From: Massariosphaeria phaeospora
Lineage: Eukaryota > Ascomycota > Dothideomycetes > Pleosporales
Length of the DNA stretch: 64,000 nt
NCBI GenBank assembly: GCA_011032825.1
Contig: JAADJZ010000035.1
Location: 291,641-355,640 of the forward strand
Direction of reading: 5' to 3'
The notes beneath the pieces were generated by a model. It saw only the letters and a list, made by a program, of their open reading frames with translations. It was not told where the DNA came from and did no database searches. Shown piece by piece: positions 1 to 11,634 of the stretch (its first letter is position 1; every line of letters starts with the position of its first letter). Made by a program: the position numbers and the translations under genes.

Positions 1-2347
1 GTGGTGGGCTTCCGTACCGACGGTGAGCGTGCCGCGCGAAAACGATATGTTCTTCGCAACTGACGCGTGGTAGAAACGGAGCTGCACGGATTCATGGACG
101 AAATCGAAGGCTACTCAAATATCACAGTACTCTCCGGCCTCAAACAGTGAGCAGCTTCCTTTTAACCCAAGTGTGATGTCAACCTACCTATATTGCGCGT
201 GCTTGTATGCTTACATGAATGCGTGCAGGTTTCTGTTGCCCGATATACGCGAGCTGCAGCAGCAAGTGGCGCCGAGCTCGACGAACCAAGGAGATTGTAC
301 GTAGTCTGCTCCTGCTCCTTGTCGATTACTTGAACGTTTTCTCATGCGTAGTTCATTTAGTGTTATCGGCGCTCGCCGTGGCCGTGCAAATCATCGACAC
401 GGGGACCCAGGGCAAGAACGGCAAACCGTTGAAGTTTGACCGCCGCATCATTGTCGTTACGGATGGACGTGGCCATATGGATACGGGCGACCTCGATGCT
501 ATAGCTAGTAAGATCACGGATGATGACGCCCGCATCGAACTCGTGGTACTGTAAGTTTGCGTCTTGGACGTGTTTGGGAAATCTCGGAGTGCTGATGCAG
601 ATCAAGTGGTGTGGATTTCGACGACCCTGACTATGGCTACAAGGAAGAAGATAAAAGCGACCGCAAGGTATCACTGCTCCTATCTCCTCATTAACCATTG
701 GACCGCCCCACTGACACTTCGCAGCAACAGAATGAGGCCACACTGCAAGACTTCGTGGAGAAATGCGACGGTAGCTTCGCGACGCTCGCCGTTGCCATTG
801 ACCAGCTCGAAATCCCGCGCATCAAAGACACCCGGCCCACGCCCAGCTACAAGGGCACCCTCACGCTTGGAGACGCGCAAAAGTACGAAGGCACGCTTAC
901 CATCGACGTCGAGCGCTACCCGTGCACCATGATCGCGAAGCCACCGACCGCCAGCTCGTTCGTCGTGCGGTCTGATCTCGGTGGCGCGCCCGGGCCCAGC
1001 ACGCAGTCGACGGCGACGCTCGCAGGCGACTCGATCCAGGACGGCCAGCTCTCCGCCGTGCGGAACCAGCGCGTCTACCAAGTCGAGAATCCGGACGAGC
1101 CAGGGATCAAGTCTAATGTTGAACCGGATGAGCTGGAGCGCGGCTATGAGTATGGACGCACGGCCGTGCACATCGCCGAATCTGACCTGAATATCGTCAA
1201 GCTGGAAACAGAGCAATGCCTCGAACTCATCGGCTTTGTACCAGAGGACAAATTCGAGCGGTATCTGCCCTTGTCCCGCTCCAACTACATTGTGCCGCAG
1301 AAGACCAATAAGCAAGCCCAACTCGCGCTCTCCTCATTCATACATGCTCTGTTCGAGGCAGGGTCCTATGCAGTCGCCCGCCTCGTCACCAAGGACTTGA
1401 AGCCGCCGGTCATGGTGCTCCTCGTGCCGCGCATCGAACCCGACTTCGAAGCCCTCATCGACGTCGAACTCCCCTTCGAAGAAGACATGCGCCGCTACCG
1501 CTTCCCGCCCCTCGACAAGAAACTCACAGTCTCCGGCAAGATCATCACCGAGCACAAGGACCTGCCCAACACGGACCTCATGAGCGCGATGAGTGCCTAC
1601 GTCGACGCCCTGGACCTCTCCACCTTTGGCCGCGACGACGACGGCGAACCGACCGAGTACATGAAATTCGACGAAACCTACTCTCCGCTCCTGCACCGCG
1701 TCAATCACGTTATCCGCTGGCGTGCCACCAACCCGCTTGCCGCCACGCTCCCTGAGCCCCCGAAAATCCTCACGAAATACTCCATGCCACCTCCGGACCT
1801 CGTTGCGCAAACCGCACCCCATCTCTCCGCACTCAAAGCTGCCGCCGACGTTAAGAAGGTGCCGCCGAAGCAGAAAGGCCGCGGCAAACGCTCGCTGCGC
1901 GACCGCGAGAAGCCGCTGTCAGGCCTCGACGTTGGCGAGCTGCTCGGCAATCCCAAGCGCGTGAAGATCGAGTTAGGGAACCTGATCCCCTCGTTCAAGC
2001 AAGCGCTTGCCGCGACCGACGATCTAGAAGCGATCCAAGCGGCTGCCGATGCTATGGCTAGCGCGATACGCAGTCTGATTGCTGAGTCGGTGGGCGAGTC
2101 GGCGTATGGCAGGGCGCTGGAGGCGATTCGCGTGATGCGTGATGAGATTACTGAGCTGGAGGAGCCAGAGATGTACAACAAGTTTGCGAGAGAGTTGAAG
2201 GCGGACTTGTTGGGCGGGAAGATGAAGGGCGATCGGAGGGAGATGTGGTGGCGGATTCGGGGGAGTCGGTATGGGCTCATCGATCGGAAGAGGAGTTTCG
2301 CGAGCGGGGTGACGGAGGAGGAGGCCGCGGAGTTCTACAAGGGATGA
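1..2347 (+). CDS. ku80: Ku80, DNA end-joining protein (5' end outside window)
   Basis: Ku80 pairs with Ku70 to bind double-strand break ends in the nucleus for non-homologous end joining and telomere protection. Exons that give one continuous protein are <1-22, 74-146, 229-296, 361-550, 601-667 and 725-2347 (about 680 residues). The acceptor at 360 was preferred to one at 351 because it gives a better vWA continuation. The first exons read as the Ku vWA-like domain (VVGFRTDET, FLLPDIRELQQ, RRIIVVTDGRG, VDFDDPDYGYKEED). Exon 6 holds the beta-barrel core (CLELIGFVP, SNYIVPQ, RYRFPPLDKK) and the C-terminal arm and helical domain ending near GSRYGLIDRKR. By comparison with the family, roughly 60 N-terminal residues lie upstream of the window. 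Convergent with the polyprenol reductase gene. No broken frame is seen once the introns are removed. Family assignment is firm; the exon 3/4 junction is the least sure. Confidence 0.93.
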
Positions 2348-2654
2348 GCGAGCGACTGGCGTTGAGTGCGTATGATCCACGCTCATGAGAGGGTGGGCGG
2401 GAAGAGATATGGAATCGGGCTAATGCCCTGCGCCTGGTGGATATGTGTGCGAAGTGTATCTACCGTACCGTATAAACTTGCAATATTCGTCAAGGGCTGA
2501 CGAGGTAGTTTTTCCAGAGCTCGAACCAAACTCATGTCATCAGTCTACTTTCTTATACGGTACCCAATTTTAGTGGATGAGAGTACCCTCGAGACGCACA
2601 CCTCCAAATGTCCAGGAACCCGTCGAGACGTACACCATGGTGGCAATATCGGTT
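2348..2654. other. Convergent 3' intergenic spacer
   Basis: About 300 bp between the Ku80 stop and the stop of the oppositely oriented polyprenol reductase gene. I see only presumptive 3' UTR and polyadenylation sequence; no gene or repeat. Confidence 0.6.
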
Positions 2655-3633
2655 CTACCAGATCCAAGGTATCATTCTTCTCCGCTTTTCTATTTTGTCC
2701 TTGCCAAATTTCTCCACGTACCAGTCCCGTGTGCCCTCGGCCGTAACACCGAGGTTTACAGCCACAAAGACTGTCGCCGATAACAGTGTCCAATCTACAA
2801 TTTTGTCCGGCCGCGCAGCTAGAAAGGAGAGGAGCAAGTAGATGGCGATCTCGCACGTATAATGCGGACAGAGCAGATTCGGAAACAACGGATGAGCTGG
2901 CAGCTGGTAACCCTTATTCTGCGTGCGTAGGCGGTAGAGGTAGGCGTGGTATACATGCTGCAAGCCATGCGCCGTCAGCACAGCAGGCACCAGAACCGCA
3001 GCTTTCCACATCCATCTGTCCCCAAGCTCTTGCGCCCCTGTGCCACCAACGCCCTCCACCCACACCGCCACGTTGACGCTCAGGTAGAAGATGAAGCCCA
3101 GGAGCCAATGGCCGACCCACATCCTACTTTTGCTCGACGAGGTGTAGGTTGAGGACTCGAGGAAGCGACGGAGGCCTTGGAGTAGCATGAAAAGCCATGT
3201 TGTTTGGACGTGGGCAGGTGTAGTGGGGTGGTAGAGGCGCACATGGTAGCCCCAGATGAGCGAGCTAGCGACCGAGAGGACGTAGAAGTGCGTGAACCAG
3301 CTGTGGGGGACGCGCAGGCTGGCAGCGTAGTCGAGGAGCTGCGTGAGGGCGACTGGACGCGTCTCACTCGTCCGTGGCGAAAGCTCTCGTGGCGGGGCTT
3401 CTCGCGGCGGGTGGTGCGTCGCCGTTGACTTGTCGGTGGCAGGCGCCGTAGCACGCGAGCCGTAGGGGAGGAAGCGGCACTTCAGCGCGGGTGTGACATG
3501 TATGACCAGAATCTAGGGCGTGGCATGATCAGTACGGACATGGCGCAGACGGATGGGCAGACGGCGATACAAGAGCGGATGCGGCGAGGTAGAAGGCGCG
3601 CAGGACGAGGGCGGTTTGGGGGACGGCGGGCAT
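2655..3633 (-). CDS. Polyprenol reductase (SRD5A3/DFG10 family)
   Basis: Reduces the alpha-isoprene unit of polyprenol to dolichol in the ER membrane, feeding N-glycosylation and GPI anchor synthesis. Two exons, 3633-3571 and 3512-2655, are joined over a 58-bp intron (GTATCG donor, ACTGAT branch, CCCTAG acceptor), giving 306 residues. The start at 3633 was chosen because the resulting N-terminus is a membrane segment running across the junction (SALILVIHVTPALK). Family landmarks are LPYGSR near the N-terminus, VPHSWFTHFYV, LQGLRRFLESS, and the C-terminal steroid 5-alpha-reductase domain with CPHYTCEIAIYL and the terminal KRRRMIPWIW. Several hydrophobic segments are present. A low-complexity Pro/Thr/Arg-rich loop lies around residues 48-75. 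Divergent from the Hos4-like gene. A steroid reductase activity is the alternative, but the fungal context favours Dfg10. Confidence 0.88.
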
Positions 3634-4657
3634 TGCGGCGGCGGCTCTGCTTGGTGGACGGGGACGCTCTGCAGTGCCGGTACTCGACTTGTCCTGCAGA
3701 GGGTATTGCAGTGCCGGCACTTGTTCTGGATAGAGGAGTGCGTGGTCGAGAGAGTATCGGGTGGCCAGCTGCAGTGCGGGGTGCGTGTGCGTGTGCGTGC
3801 GAGGGTCGGATACCTCGGTGGTGGTAGCCTCACCGCCCATCTGGGCTATCCCGAATTCGATCAGTGCAAATCATCCCCCGTTGATCAGGCCAGCCAAGCG
3901 TGGGACGGTTCACCAGGCTGCTCTAGCACCACTTGCTGCTTGCTGCCACCGGCTAGCGGCGTGTGCCGAGGGAGGACGCGATAATGGGGAGCTGGGCAGC
4001 AGAGAGCCAGGAGAGGCCGACGACGTGTGCCGGCAATGATGAAAGCGTCGCCGCGAGGAATGCGCCAACCCACGGCCGCCAGCCCTTCTGGAACAAACCA
4101 GCGACGGCGACAACCCTCTTGCGCTCTCCTTTTCCCCCTCTCTGCCCGCGGCACGCTGATGAGGAGAGATGACGGGCAGGGATGCATGGGCAGAGTCGTT
4201 CGGTGCTCTGGCTCGCCAAGTTAACGTCGCAGTGCTGAGTGCCCCATGCCCATGCATGCCCACCGCCCGCCGCCCGCCGCCCACTCTGCGCTCTCCAGCT
4301 GCCCCGAGTTGCCGCTGGTGCTGGTGCTCGCGCCTTTCACTCTCCATTCACCATCCACCATTCACCACCACCACCACCGACCTCCTCCTCCCGTCACTCC
4401 ACCGTCCACCATCCGCCATCCCACCGCCATCCGCCTGCATCGCGCTGCTGCACCCGTGGCGGCCGCCCCTTTCACCCGTGGGCCGTGGTCCGTGGTGCGT
4501 CTTGACTGACAGCACAAAGCAACACAAGCGGCTGGCGACGCCCGGCAGGCAGCCAAGAAGGGCCTTGTTCGTTCTTGCGCCGCCCTCGCTCGCTCTCCTT
4601 GCTCCCCACAGCCCGACATGAGGCAGGAACTCCAGAGTCCTGTCCCCGTCTTGCGTG
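3634..4657. promoter_or_regulatory. Divergent promoter region
   Basis: About 1 kb between the starts of the polyprenol reductase (minus) and Hos4-like (plus) genes. It contains a GTGTGC-type microsatellite near 3780-3806, a CAC repeat near 4363-4379 and long C/T-rich stretches typical of ascomycete promoters. Several frames are open here only because the sequence is GC-rich; none resembles a protein. Confidence 0.5.
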
Positions 4658-7600
4658 ATGACCAGTAATGGCGCCGTTGCTCTTCTCCCACCCGCCGCCC
4701 TCGATGACCCCAGGCCCGCGGCCCATGCCCGACCGCCCGCCGCCCGGCCAGCTGCGTCGCCATCGTCGCGCAACAAGTCGCCAGCTAGTGCCCGTCTGCA
4801 GAATGGCGACAACAGCTCCGACCATGGCCAGAACGAGTCCGAGGCCGAGACGGTCGTGCTGGACGACGCCCAAGAAGACGACGCCGACCGACCGAGCAAG
4901 ATGATCAAGAAGGAGCGCGCCGACGACGACAACAACACCAACAGTGCCGCTGTCCGTCCGCGCGCCGTCAGGGAAGGCCCTCGCCCGCCGTCGCTAGCGG
5001 TGAACGGCCACCAAACGGCGACTTCAGATGGCAAAGGCTGCATCGTCAACGGCGCCAAGCACAGCTCCGAGCGTGATGCAAAGAGCCCTATTCTTACCTC
5101 CCCCAGCAGCCGCACCCTCTCGCGGCACACCAAGGACACCAGCCCGACTGATTCTGCCGCATCTCCCGCGCAGACCACGGTGTCGCCCGCACTACCTACC
5201 ACGCGTGGCCGGAGTGCATCGACTGTAGAGTCCCGCAAACGCAAGCTGCGCGACGATTCGCACCCGAAAGCGCTGGAACCCCCGCGGCAGAAAGCCAAAA
5301 CTGACGCACTGAAGGACCTGCGCACCCAGCCCACCTCGCCTGCGACACCAGGCCTGGGCCGTCTTCACAAACGATCGCAATCCACCCAGTCGGTCGTGAC
5401 CGGTGGCGTAGGCCGAAAGCGCAGAGACCTCACAGCGCTCGCACTGACAACCGAGCGTGATCGTTATTCTGACTCTAGTTCCGAGAATTCGTCCTCGCCA
5501 CGGCCAGCCCACACGCCCGGTCTGGTCTCCCACCCAAGACTAAAGCGATCGTCCCACCGTGCGCTGACATCGCCCGTGCGTGCCATGCCTGCGCGGAAAG
5601 TCGACAAGTTTGGTGCAACGAGACTGGCCAGAGAGTGCGAACGGGGCGACCTTGAACAAGTCCAGGCTGCTTACAGTGCCGCACCCGATGAGCTGGACCA
5701 GGTGGACTTTGCCGGAATAGCCCCATTACAGAAGGCTGCACTGCACGGTTGGCGGGGCGTGGTTGAGTTTCTAATCAGCAAAGCATGTCGAACCGATTGC
5801 GAATCCAACGACCGAGATACGCCGCTTATCGACGCCGTCGAAAATGGGCATTTAGCGGTAGTAAAGCTTTTGCTCAACAAAGGACACGTTAACCCCCACC
5901 ACCAGAACAAAAAGGGCCAGCGTGCCATCGATGTCCTCGACCCGGAAAACAACGACGCCGAAGAAATCGAGAAGGAACTTCGAGCCGCCATGCGTCGGCA
6001 AACCAACGCCATCAAGGACGAACAACAGAGCCAAGGCCGTTTGCACCAACAAAAGTCAGTGTCGAGCCTGCTTTACAACGAGTTCAATCAGGAAACGTTG
6101 ATCGAGAAGGCTGGGGATGGCGACATCTCTGCAGTGGGAGAGCTCATCAACAGCAACATAAAGCCGAATATAGCTTGCGGAGTTGCTGCTGCACGTGGTG
6201 GCCATTACGATATTCTTAGCATCCTTTTGGCGAGCGGATTGAAAGCCGATCCCGACCCTTCAAAACACAGCGAAACACCTATGCTTGTTGCTATCGGACG
6301 AGGACACCTCAAGATCATCCAGCTCATGTTGGAGCAAGAAGTTTTCGACCCAACAAGACGGAATCGCGAGGGCAAGACCTACTACGAGATATCAGAGGAC
6401 CGACGTGGTCCGAAATGGGAGCAGGAGAGGGAAATCCTCAAGACTGCATACGATACTCACAGGACCTCACACAGGAGTCCAAAGAAGAGCAAGAAGGAAG
6501 CACCGAGCATGTTAGGCGGGCGAATGAAGAGTAAATCGTCATTGACACGAGAGCACTCGTTGTCCCCACGACCGGAGCCCAAACGTACCTATAGTTCAAA
6601 GTCGGCCGGTGTTCCGCAAAAGTCTAGAAGGCTGATGTCCGGGAAAGAAATGGCGAGCCGCGAGATCAACAAGCGTCGGAGGCGGGTTGTGAACGACGAT
6701 TCGTCCGAAGAAGAGAGTGAAGAGGATGTGCGGCCGCCGACCAAGAAAGTCGCCAAACCTCGTCCCTACAGCGAGGGCGAAGAGTACAAGCCAGCCAACA
6801 ATTCGATCAAGCCAGAACAGGATTCACCAAAACGGTCGGTCCTCGCCCGTTCAGACGATAGCGAGGAAGACGATGGTCAGCGCAAGCAATCGCATAGGAT
6901 ACACACGAAGCCGGAGAAAATAAATGTCAGGCCTACCCCGGACCCAGACTCACTGGATGAGCGAAGGCCCTTCAAAAAAGCTAGCAAGACACGAGTCTTG
7001 GATGAAACTATAGGGAAGCGACGGCCTTCAGAGGTTTCTCCTGGTGACGCCAAGATCAAGAAGACACCAACTACATCGGCAAAATCTACGCCTGCACCAC
7101 CAGAGAAAGCATCGACTCCAGATGCGGTCCGTGAACGCCGCCAAGAGGCAGAAAGGCAGGCCGCAGAGGCTAAGCGCAAGGCTGCTGAGGAAGAGGCGCG
7201 TAAGCGGGATGAGGAGGACGCCAAGCACAGGGCTAGGGAAGCCGAGGAAGCAAGAAAGAAAGCAGAGGCCGAAGCAGAGGCTAAGCGCATCGCTGAAGCA
7301 GCCGAAGCCGCGCGCAAACGTGAAGAGGACGAAGCTCGACAACGGGCCGAAGAGGAGGCGAGACAGGAGGCGAGAAGACAGGAAGAGCTTGTCGCCCGGC
7401 AAGTACGTATCTCGAAATTTCCGCGAGCACTGCGACGGGCTTGTGAGTTTGGCAGCAACCGTCCGCTTCACTTTTCTGGCGACGAGCTCGGCATGTCTAT
7501 GCTCTTTCTACCCTTACATTATACAACATCCCAGGAGCTACGACCCGATGGTCAGCATTCCACTCTATCCTACATCATGTCTTTCCAGGCCGTCGGCATT

Positions 7601-8065
7601 CTTGGACTACCGGAGCTTGACCTCGCACGCCTAGACGCACCTTACTCCAGCTGGAACCGTATACCTGTCGAGCACCGACACCGTGAATCTCTCTTCCGGA
7701 AGTACAGCCCGGAACTTCTCGCCCAGGATTACCGCTTTCCGATGGAAGGCATGCCCGACTTCGATTTTGCGAAGATTCAACAGTCAGTTAGGGAGGCCCG
7801 TCAGCAGTTCATGGACATGGACGGCCTTTACTGGATCGAACAAGGCGTGTTGGAAGCAGAGGTGGAAAAGTTAGCGCACCTGAAACCTCTTATGGCACAA
7901 ATCAAAGACAGGTCCAAGTGGCGGCAGATTCGCCTCGACGAGTCGGCGAAGCCCAAGCCTAGAAAGACCTTCATGGATGTTTTCAAGGAAATGTCAGTCA
8001 CCAACGAGACTGTCAACAAGCCTGTCAACGGCCCCGTCAACGGCCCTGCCAACGGCGATGGATGA
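4658..8065 (+). CDS. Hos4-like ankyrin protein of the Set3 histone deacetylase complex
   Basis: Probable scaffold subunit of the Set3/Hos2 HDAC complex in the nucleus. Single exon, 1,135 residues; the first ATG of the frame is at 4658. Residues 1-310 are disordered and rich in Ser/Pro/Lys with basic, nuclear-localisation-like patches. Residues about 314-446 hold ankyrin repeats (APLQKAALHGWRGVVEFL, TPLIDAVENGHLAVVKLLL), and a second ankyrin block lies at about 473-595 (TPMLVAIGRGHLKIIQLML). Residues about 600-820 are basic/acidic low complexity, and about 820-915 form a charged Glu/Ala/Arg/Lys coiled coil. The C-terminal 918-1100 region matches the conserved fungal Hos4 tail (KFPRALRRACEFG, ILGLPELDL, MDGLYWIEQ). 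The extreme C-terminus repeats VNGP. The yeast Hos4 assignment rests on ankyrin layout and tail; another ankyrin protein is possible but less likely. Confidence 0.8.
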   Translation: MTSNGAVALLPPAALDDPRPAAHARPPAARPAASPSSRNKSPASARLQNGDNSSDHGQNESEAETVVLDDAQEDDADRPSKMIKKERADDDNNTNSAAVRPRAVREGPRPPSLAVNGHQTATSDGKGCIVNGAKHSSERDAKSPILTSPSSRTLSRHTKDTSPTDSAASPAQTTVSPALPTTRGRSASTVESRKRKLRDDSHPKALEPPRQKAKTDALKDLRTQPTSPATPGLGRLHKRSQSTQSVVTGGVGRKRRDLTALALTTERDRYSDSSSENSSSPRPAHTPGLVSHPRLKRSSHRALTSPVRAMPARKVDKFGATRLARECERGDLEQVQAAYSAAPDELDQVDFAGIAPLQKAALHGWRGVVEFLISKACRTDCESNDRDTPLIDAVENGHLAVVKLLLNKGHVNPHHQNKKGQRAIDVLDPENNDAEEIEKELRAAMRRQTNAIKDEQQSQGRLHQQKSVSSLLYNEFNQETLIEKAGDGDISAVGELINSNIKPNIACGVAAARGGHYDILSILLASGLKADPDPSKHSETPMLVAIGRGHLKIIQLMLEQEVFDPTRRNREGKTYYEISEDRRGPKWEQEREILKTAYDTHRTSHRSPKKSKKEAPSMLGGRMKSKSSLTREHSLSPRPEPKRTYSSKSAGVPQKSRRLMSGKEMASREINKRRRRVVNDDSSEEESEEDVRPPTKKVAKPRPYSEGEEYKPANNSIKPEQDSPKRSVLARSDDSEEDDGQRKQSHRIHTKPEKINVRPTPDPDSLDERRPFKKASKTRVLDETIGKRRPSEVSPGDAKIKKTPTTSAKSTPAPPEKASTPDAVRERRQEAERQAAEAKRKAAEEEARKRDEEDAKHRAREAEEARKKAEAEAEAKRIAEAAEAARKREEDEARQRAEEEARQEARRQEELVARQVRISKFPRALRRACEFGSNRPLHFSGDELGMSMLFLPLHYTTSQELRPDGQHSTLSYIMSFQAVGILGLPELDLARLDAPYSSWNRIPVEHRHRESLFRKYSPELLAQDYRFPMEGMPDFDFAKIQQSVREARQQFMDMDGLYWIEQGVLEAEVEKLAHLKPLMAQIKDRSKWRQIRLDESAKPKPRKTFMDVFKEMSVTNETVNKPVNGPVNGPANGDG

Positions 8066-8774
8066 AGTAGAGTAGCGCTGAGACGGGAAACTCGAACCTT
8101 CTGCGCTTCGTTGCTGAGCGCTTGGACAGATTACGCACCCACGACGGTTGTGTGACGATGCAGGCTGCGTGTGGGGAGGAACATGTGCTGGCAAAGATAC
8201 AGGGTGACGTGATGAAGATGATCAGAATACCAAGGACGTAGCCGCCCAGTCGATACTCACTATTGACGGGCACAAGATCTTTCTGCGTTCTCTTTGTAAA
8301 TTACTGATCGGTGCGGTGTGGGATTGAAGCTGGTGGAGCATTCGTTGTAACGGATAGCTGTAGGATGGATGGGTATGTGCATAGTAAATGTCACTGCAGA
8401 TGTCGATGAAGCTAGAATTCGCAAACACATCTGATACTCCATTGTTTGAGATTGTGATTGCTTGTTTTTGAGAGACGAAAGGCTCATGTGGATGTCAATG
8501 AGTGACATTTGTAGCGAAACAGTAGCAACTGACGGTTGCTGACCGCCTGCCTGGAACAACTTTCTGCCACCCCACTTCGCCGTGCTCCGCCAATGAACTG
8601 GTGGGTGACGGCTTACCTACCTCCCCGAAAGCTAAACTCTCCACGCTTTGACATACCACAGCCACAGCCTCACCTTTATGAGCCTACTACTCAACCAACT
8701 ACCTCAAACCACACCTACAATTCCTGCCCCCAACCAAGCAACCAATCCGCCCTCACCCTCCACAGACGCCCGCG
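8066..8774. other. Intergenic region upstream of the parvulin gene
   Basis: Holds the 3' UTR of the Hos4-like gene and the promoter of the parvulin gene, with C/A-rich sequence (cacaccta, caaccaacta) near 8650-8770. No gene recognised. Confidence 0.5.
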
Positions 8775-9263
8775 ATGCCTTCGAAACCCAAAGGCAAAGG
8801 CAAAACCAAAGACAACGCAACAAAGGAAGACAAGCCAGAAAAAGCCGCTACCGGAAAGGGCGCCGGCGCCGCGAAACGTAAGCCCGCGACGGCCATCAAC
8901 GTCCGCCACATCCTGTGCGAGAAACACAGCCGCAAGGAAGAGGCGCTGGAGAAGCTGCGCGAGGGCGCCAAGTTCGACGATGTGGCGCGGGAGATGAGCG
9001 AGGATAAGGCGCGGCAGGGTGAGTCTTATAATCTGTGCTTGGTTGGGACAGGCGGGGAGAGCATGAGCCTGTGATTAGGATGGGGCTAATGATAGTATGT
9101 TTATACAGGTGGTTTACTCGGCTGGAAAACTCGCGGTAGCTTGCTCGCAGACTTCGAGAAGGTGGCGTATGATTTGGAGGTTAGTTCGACGGGGAGTCCG
9201 AAGTGGGGGGAGTGTCGCACGGGCGAGGGGTATCATCTTGTTATGGTTGAGGGGAGGAGGTAG
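8775..9263 (+). CDS. pin4: Parvulin-type peptidyl-prolyl isomerase (Par14/Pin4)
   Basis: Catalyses cis-trans isomerisation of peptidyl-prolyl bonds; the Par14 class is nuclear and linked to ribosome biogenesis and chromatin. Exons 8775-9018 and 9109-9263 join over a 90-bp intron (GTGAGT donor, GGGCTAAT branch, TACAG acceptor), giving 132 residues, the usual Par14 length. Residues 1-38 are a Lys/Gly/Ala-rich basic tail as in Par14. The rotamase domain runs from about 39 to the end: [49 protein letters not shown] and the terminal [10 protein letters not shown]. There is no WW domain, so it is not Ess1/Pin1. The exon junction restores the RQGGLLGW motif exactly. Confidence 0.93.
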
Positions 9264-10170
9264 TGGGCTGGTGGGTTGGACCGCTGGGGCGCGGTAGGAT
9301 GAGAGGGTGGATGGCGTGGTTAAGTTGGGTGGGAAGCAGTAAAGATACCAATTTGGGTTTGATGTGTGCTCGTATAAGTCGAGACGGCGTTTCTAGGGGG
9401 TGCAGGCAGACGGCAGTCTTATGACGGCTTTGCTCTTAATCCTGCCGTGGCGTCTAGGAAAATGCTCAAAGTCCAAATGGAGAAACTCTGATTTCTCTCG
9501 AGTCCTTGATGAATCTGCTTGCAGAGAGTAAGCATACCACAGTCTGTTTTCCCCTTCTTGACCTCCAAACTACCACACCTGCCACCTTGCGCTTAGCAAT
9601 TCAGCATTAGAAGGATACATATCCTCGCTGCAGGGTAGTCTCGAGACCCAAAAGCCGATCTTCTTTTTGGCTATGTACTGACTACGAAGCTTCTTTCTAG
9701 CTACGTACTGTTTACACCCCAACAAAACACGATTAGTAATTTTCCGCTATCACCATTCCCAACATTCTCTTGTACCGTCCTTCATTCACTTTTACGACTC
9801 AACTCCTACTTCTCGGGACGCCTGCCCGCCTTCCCGGCTAAGGTACCAGAGCGCAGATATAGCCACCGGTGCGTCTGTTCCACTAGCAGAAGAACGGGTT
9901 AGGACAGCTTAGATATCGCCGCTAGAACGTTGGGAAGGGCGGGTGGAGAGAGAAGACAGGGGGTCTGGTGCATGCATACCCCGCCACGACGATGACGATT
10001 TCGCAGTGGAGCCTGGAGGGCGAGAGAAAAAAACAGACTAAATACTAGACCTCGATAGCTATATAAACTACTTAGTCCTATCTTACTTGTAATTCTGTAC
10101 CCCAGCAATTTTATTTTGAACTCTGCATATTCAACTCAGTTCAGCCCAGTTCGGTTCAATCGTATACACA
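9264..10170. other. Intergenic region
   Basis: About 900 bp between the parvulin stop and the aldo/keto reductase start. It contains 3' UTR, a less GC-rich middle with pyrimidine runs, and the AKR promoter. No open frame with protein-like character was seen. Confidence 0.5.
10060..10067 (+). promoter_or_regulatory. Possible TATA box of the aldo/keto reductase gene
   Basis: TATATAAA lies 104 bp upstream of the ATG at 10171, in a plausible position for a fungal core promoter with a short 5' UTR. Inferred from motif and distance only. Confidence 0.4.
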
Positions 10171-11484
10171 ATGGCTTCCACCGACACCTCCTCCACCCCC
10201 AAAGACGCGCCCCAGATGGAGTACCGCTTCGTGGGCGCCAGCGGTCTGCAGATCTCGGTCATTTCGCTGGGCGGCTGGTTGACGTACGGCGGGCATGTCG
10301 GCGATGGTGCGTCTTGTTTTCTTCTTTTTCCCCGACAGATTATCGGACTGTCGCTGCTTTCCTTGTCTTCCTTTCGCCCCTCTAGCACTGGAGTTGGAAA
10401 TTGGAATTGTGCATGATACATGGTTGCTGACGAGACGAATGCACAGACAACACGTTCGCGTGTCTGAAGGCCGCGTATGATGCGGGTATTAATTTCTTCG
10501 ACTGCGCAGAGGGATATGCGGGCGGGGAGAGCGAGAAGGTCATGGGGCGGGCGATTCAGCATTTTGGGTGGAATCGGAATGACATTGTTGTTTCTACCAA
10601 GGTGAGCTTGCCCTACTATTTTGCCCACAGTTTGCCCCTCGAGGCACCCGTTCATGCCCTCCTTTTCGATACGCCTTGCTAATGCGCTGTAGATATACTG
10701 GGGCACGCACAACTCCGCCCTGCCCGCGCCCCGGAACAAGATCAACAACCTGGGCCTGTCGCGGAAGCACCTCATCGAAGCCACCGAGTCGTCACTCGCC
10801 CGCCTCCAACTCTCCTACGTCGACATCCTGTACGCGCACCGGCCGGATCGCCACACGCCCATCGAAGAGACGGTGCGCGCCTTCAACCACCTGATCAACA
10901 CGGGCAAGACGCTGTACTGGGGCACTTCGGAATGGATGGCCAGCGAGATCGAGGAGGCGTGGGCCGTAGCCGACCGGCTGGGGCTCGTGGGCCCGATTGT
11001 CGAGCAGCCCGGGTACTCGCTGCTGAGCCGCAAGAAAGTCGACGAGGAGTTCAAGAACGCGAACCTGTACGTGCGGCGTGGGCTTGGGCTGACCATCTTC
11101 TCGCCGCTGCAGGGCGGGCTGCTGACGGGCAAGTACGTCGACGGCATCCCGGAGGACTCGCGCCTCAAGAAGAGCGACGACAAGTACATCCAGAGCGTCG
11201 TGGCGGGTGTCGGCAGCGAGAAGTGGGACAAGGAGCAGGAGAGCGTCAGGAAGCTGATCAAGGTGGCGGAGCGGCTGGGCACCGATGTCGCCACGCTGAG
11301 CATGGCGTGGGTGATTCGGAATCCACATGTGAGCAGTGCGATTACGGGGGCCAGCCGGCCGGAGCAGATTTGGCAGACGGTGAAAGCGGTGGAGGTCAAG
11401 GGGAAATTGACACAGGAAGTGCTAGACGAGATTGAGGAAATCATGGGGAACAAGCCGGCGGAGTTGACGAAGAGATTCGGGTGA
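10171..11484 (+). CDS. Aldo/keto reductase, Kv-beta-like (AKR6-type)
   Basis: NADPH-dependent aldehyde/ketone reductase, presumably cytosolic. Exons 10171-10306, 10447-10601 and 10693-11484 give 360 residues; introns of 140 and 91 bp, with a CTGAC branch in the first. The catalytic tetrad is visible: D64 in FFDCAEGY, Y69, K97 in VVSTK, and H146 in YAHRPD. Kv-beta-family landmarks follow: TPIEETVRAFNHLI, LYWGTSEWMASEI, EQPGYSLLSR, FSPLQGGLLTGKY and the cofactor-binding ITGASRPEQI. Animal Kv-beta subunits carry Asn in the VFANRPD position; here the residue is His, so a catalytically competent enzyme is more likely than a channel subunit. Convergent with NOP13, 150 bp between stops. Substrate cannot be told from sequence. 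Confidence 0.9.
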
Positions 11485-11634
11485 GGGGTGGACAGGTGCG
11501 CTGAGGGGAATGTGAAGGAAATTAGCGGAGTTGGTGCATATATGATTCATTAGCTTGTCCTCGAGCAGACTGCTATGGGTATCAAACAATCGAAAAGGCT
11601 TTTCCTAACCCCTGTATACCTAAATTCAATACTT

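Noticed and set aside
1..146. In-frame stop at 61-63 taken as a broken Ku80
   Set aside because: The stop lies in a 51-bp intron (GTGAGC donor at 23, CTGAC branch, TAG acceptor at 73); splicing restores the RTDET motif.
4348..5334. 328-codon minus-strand open frame overlapping the Hos4-like gene
   Set aside because: Shadow of the GC-rich, low-complexity N-terminus of the plus-strand gene; composition is Arg/Ser/Gly-rich without any motif.
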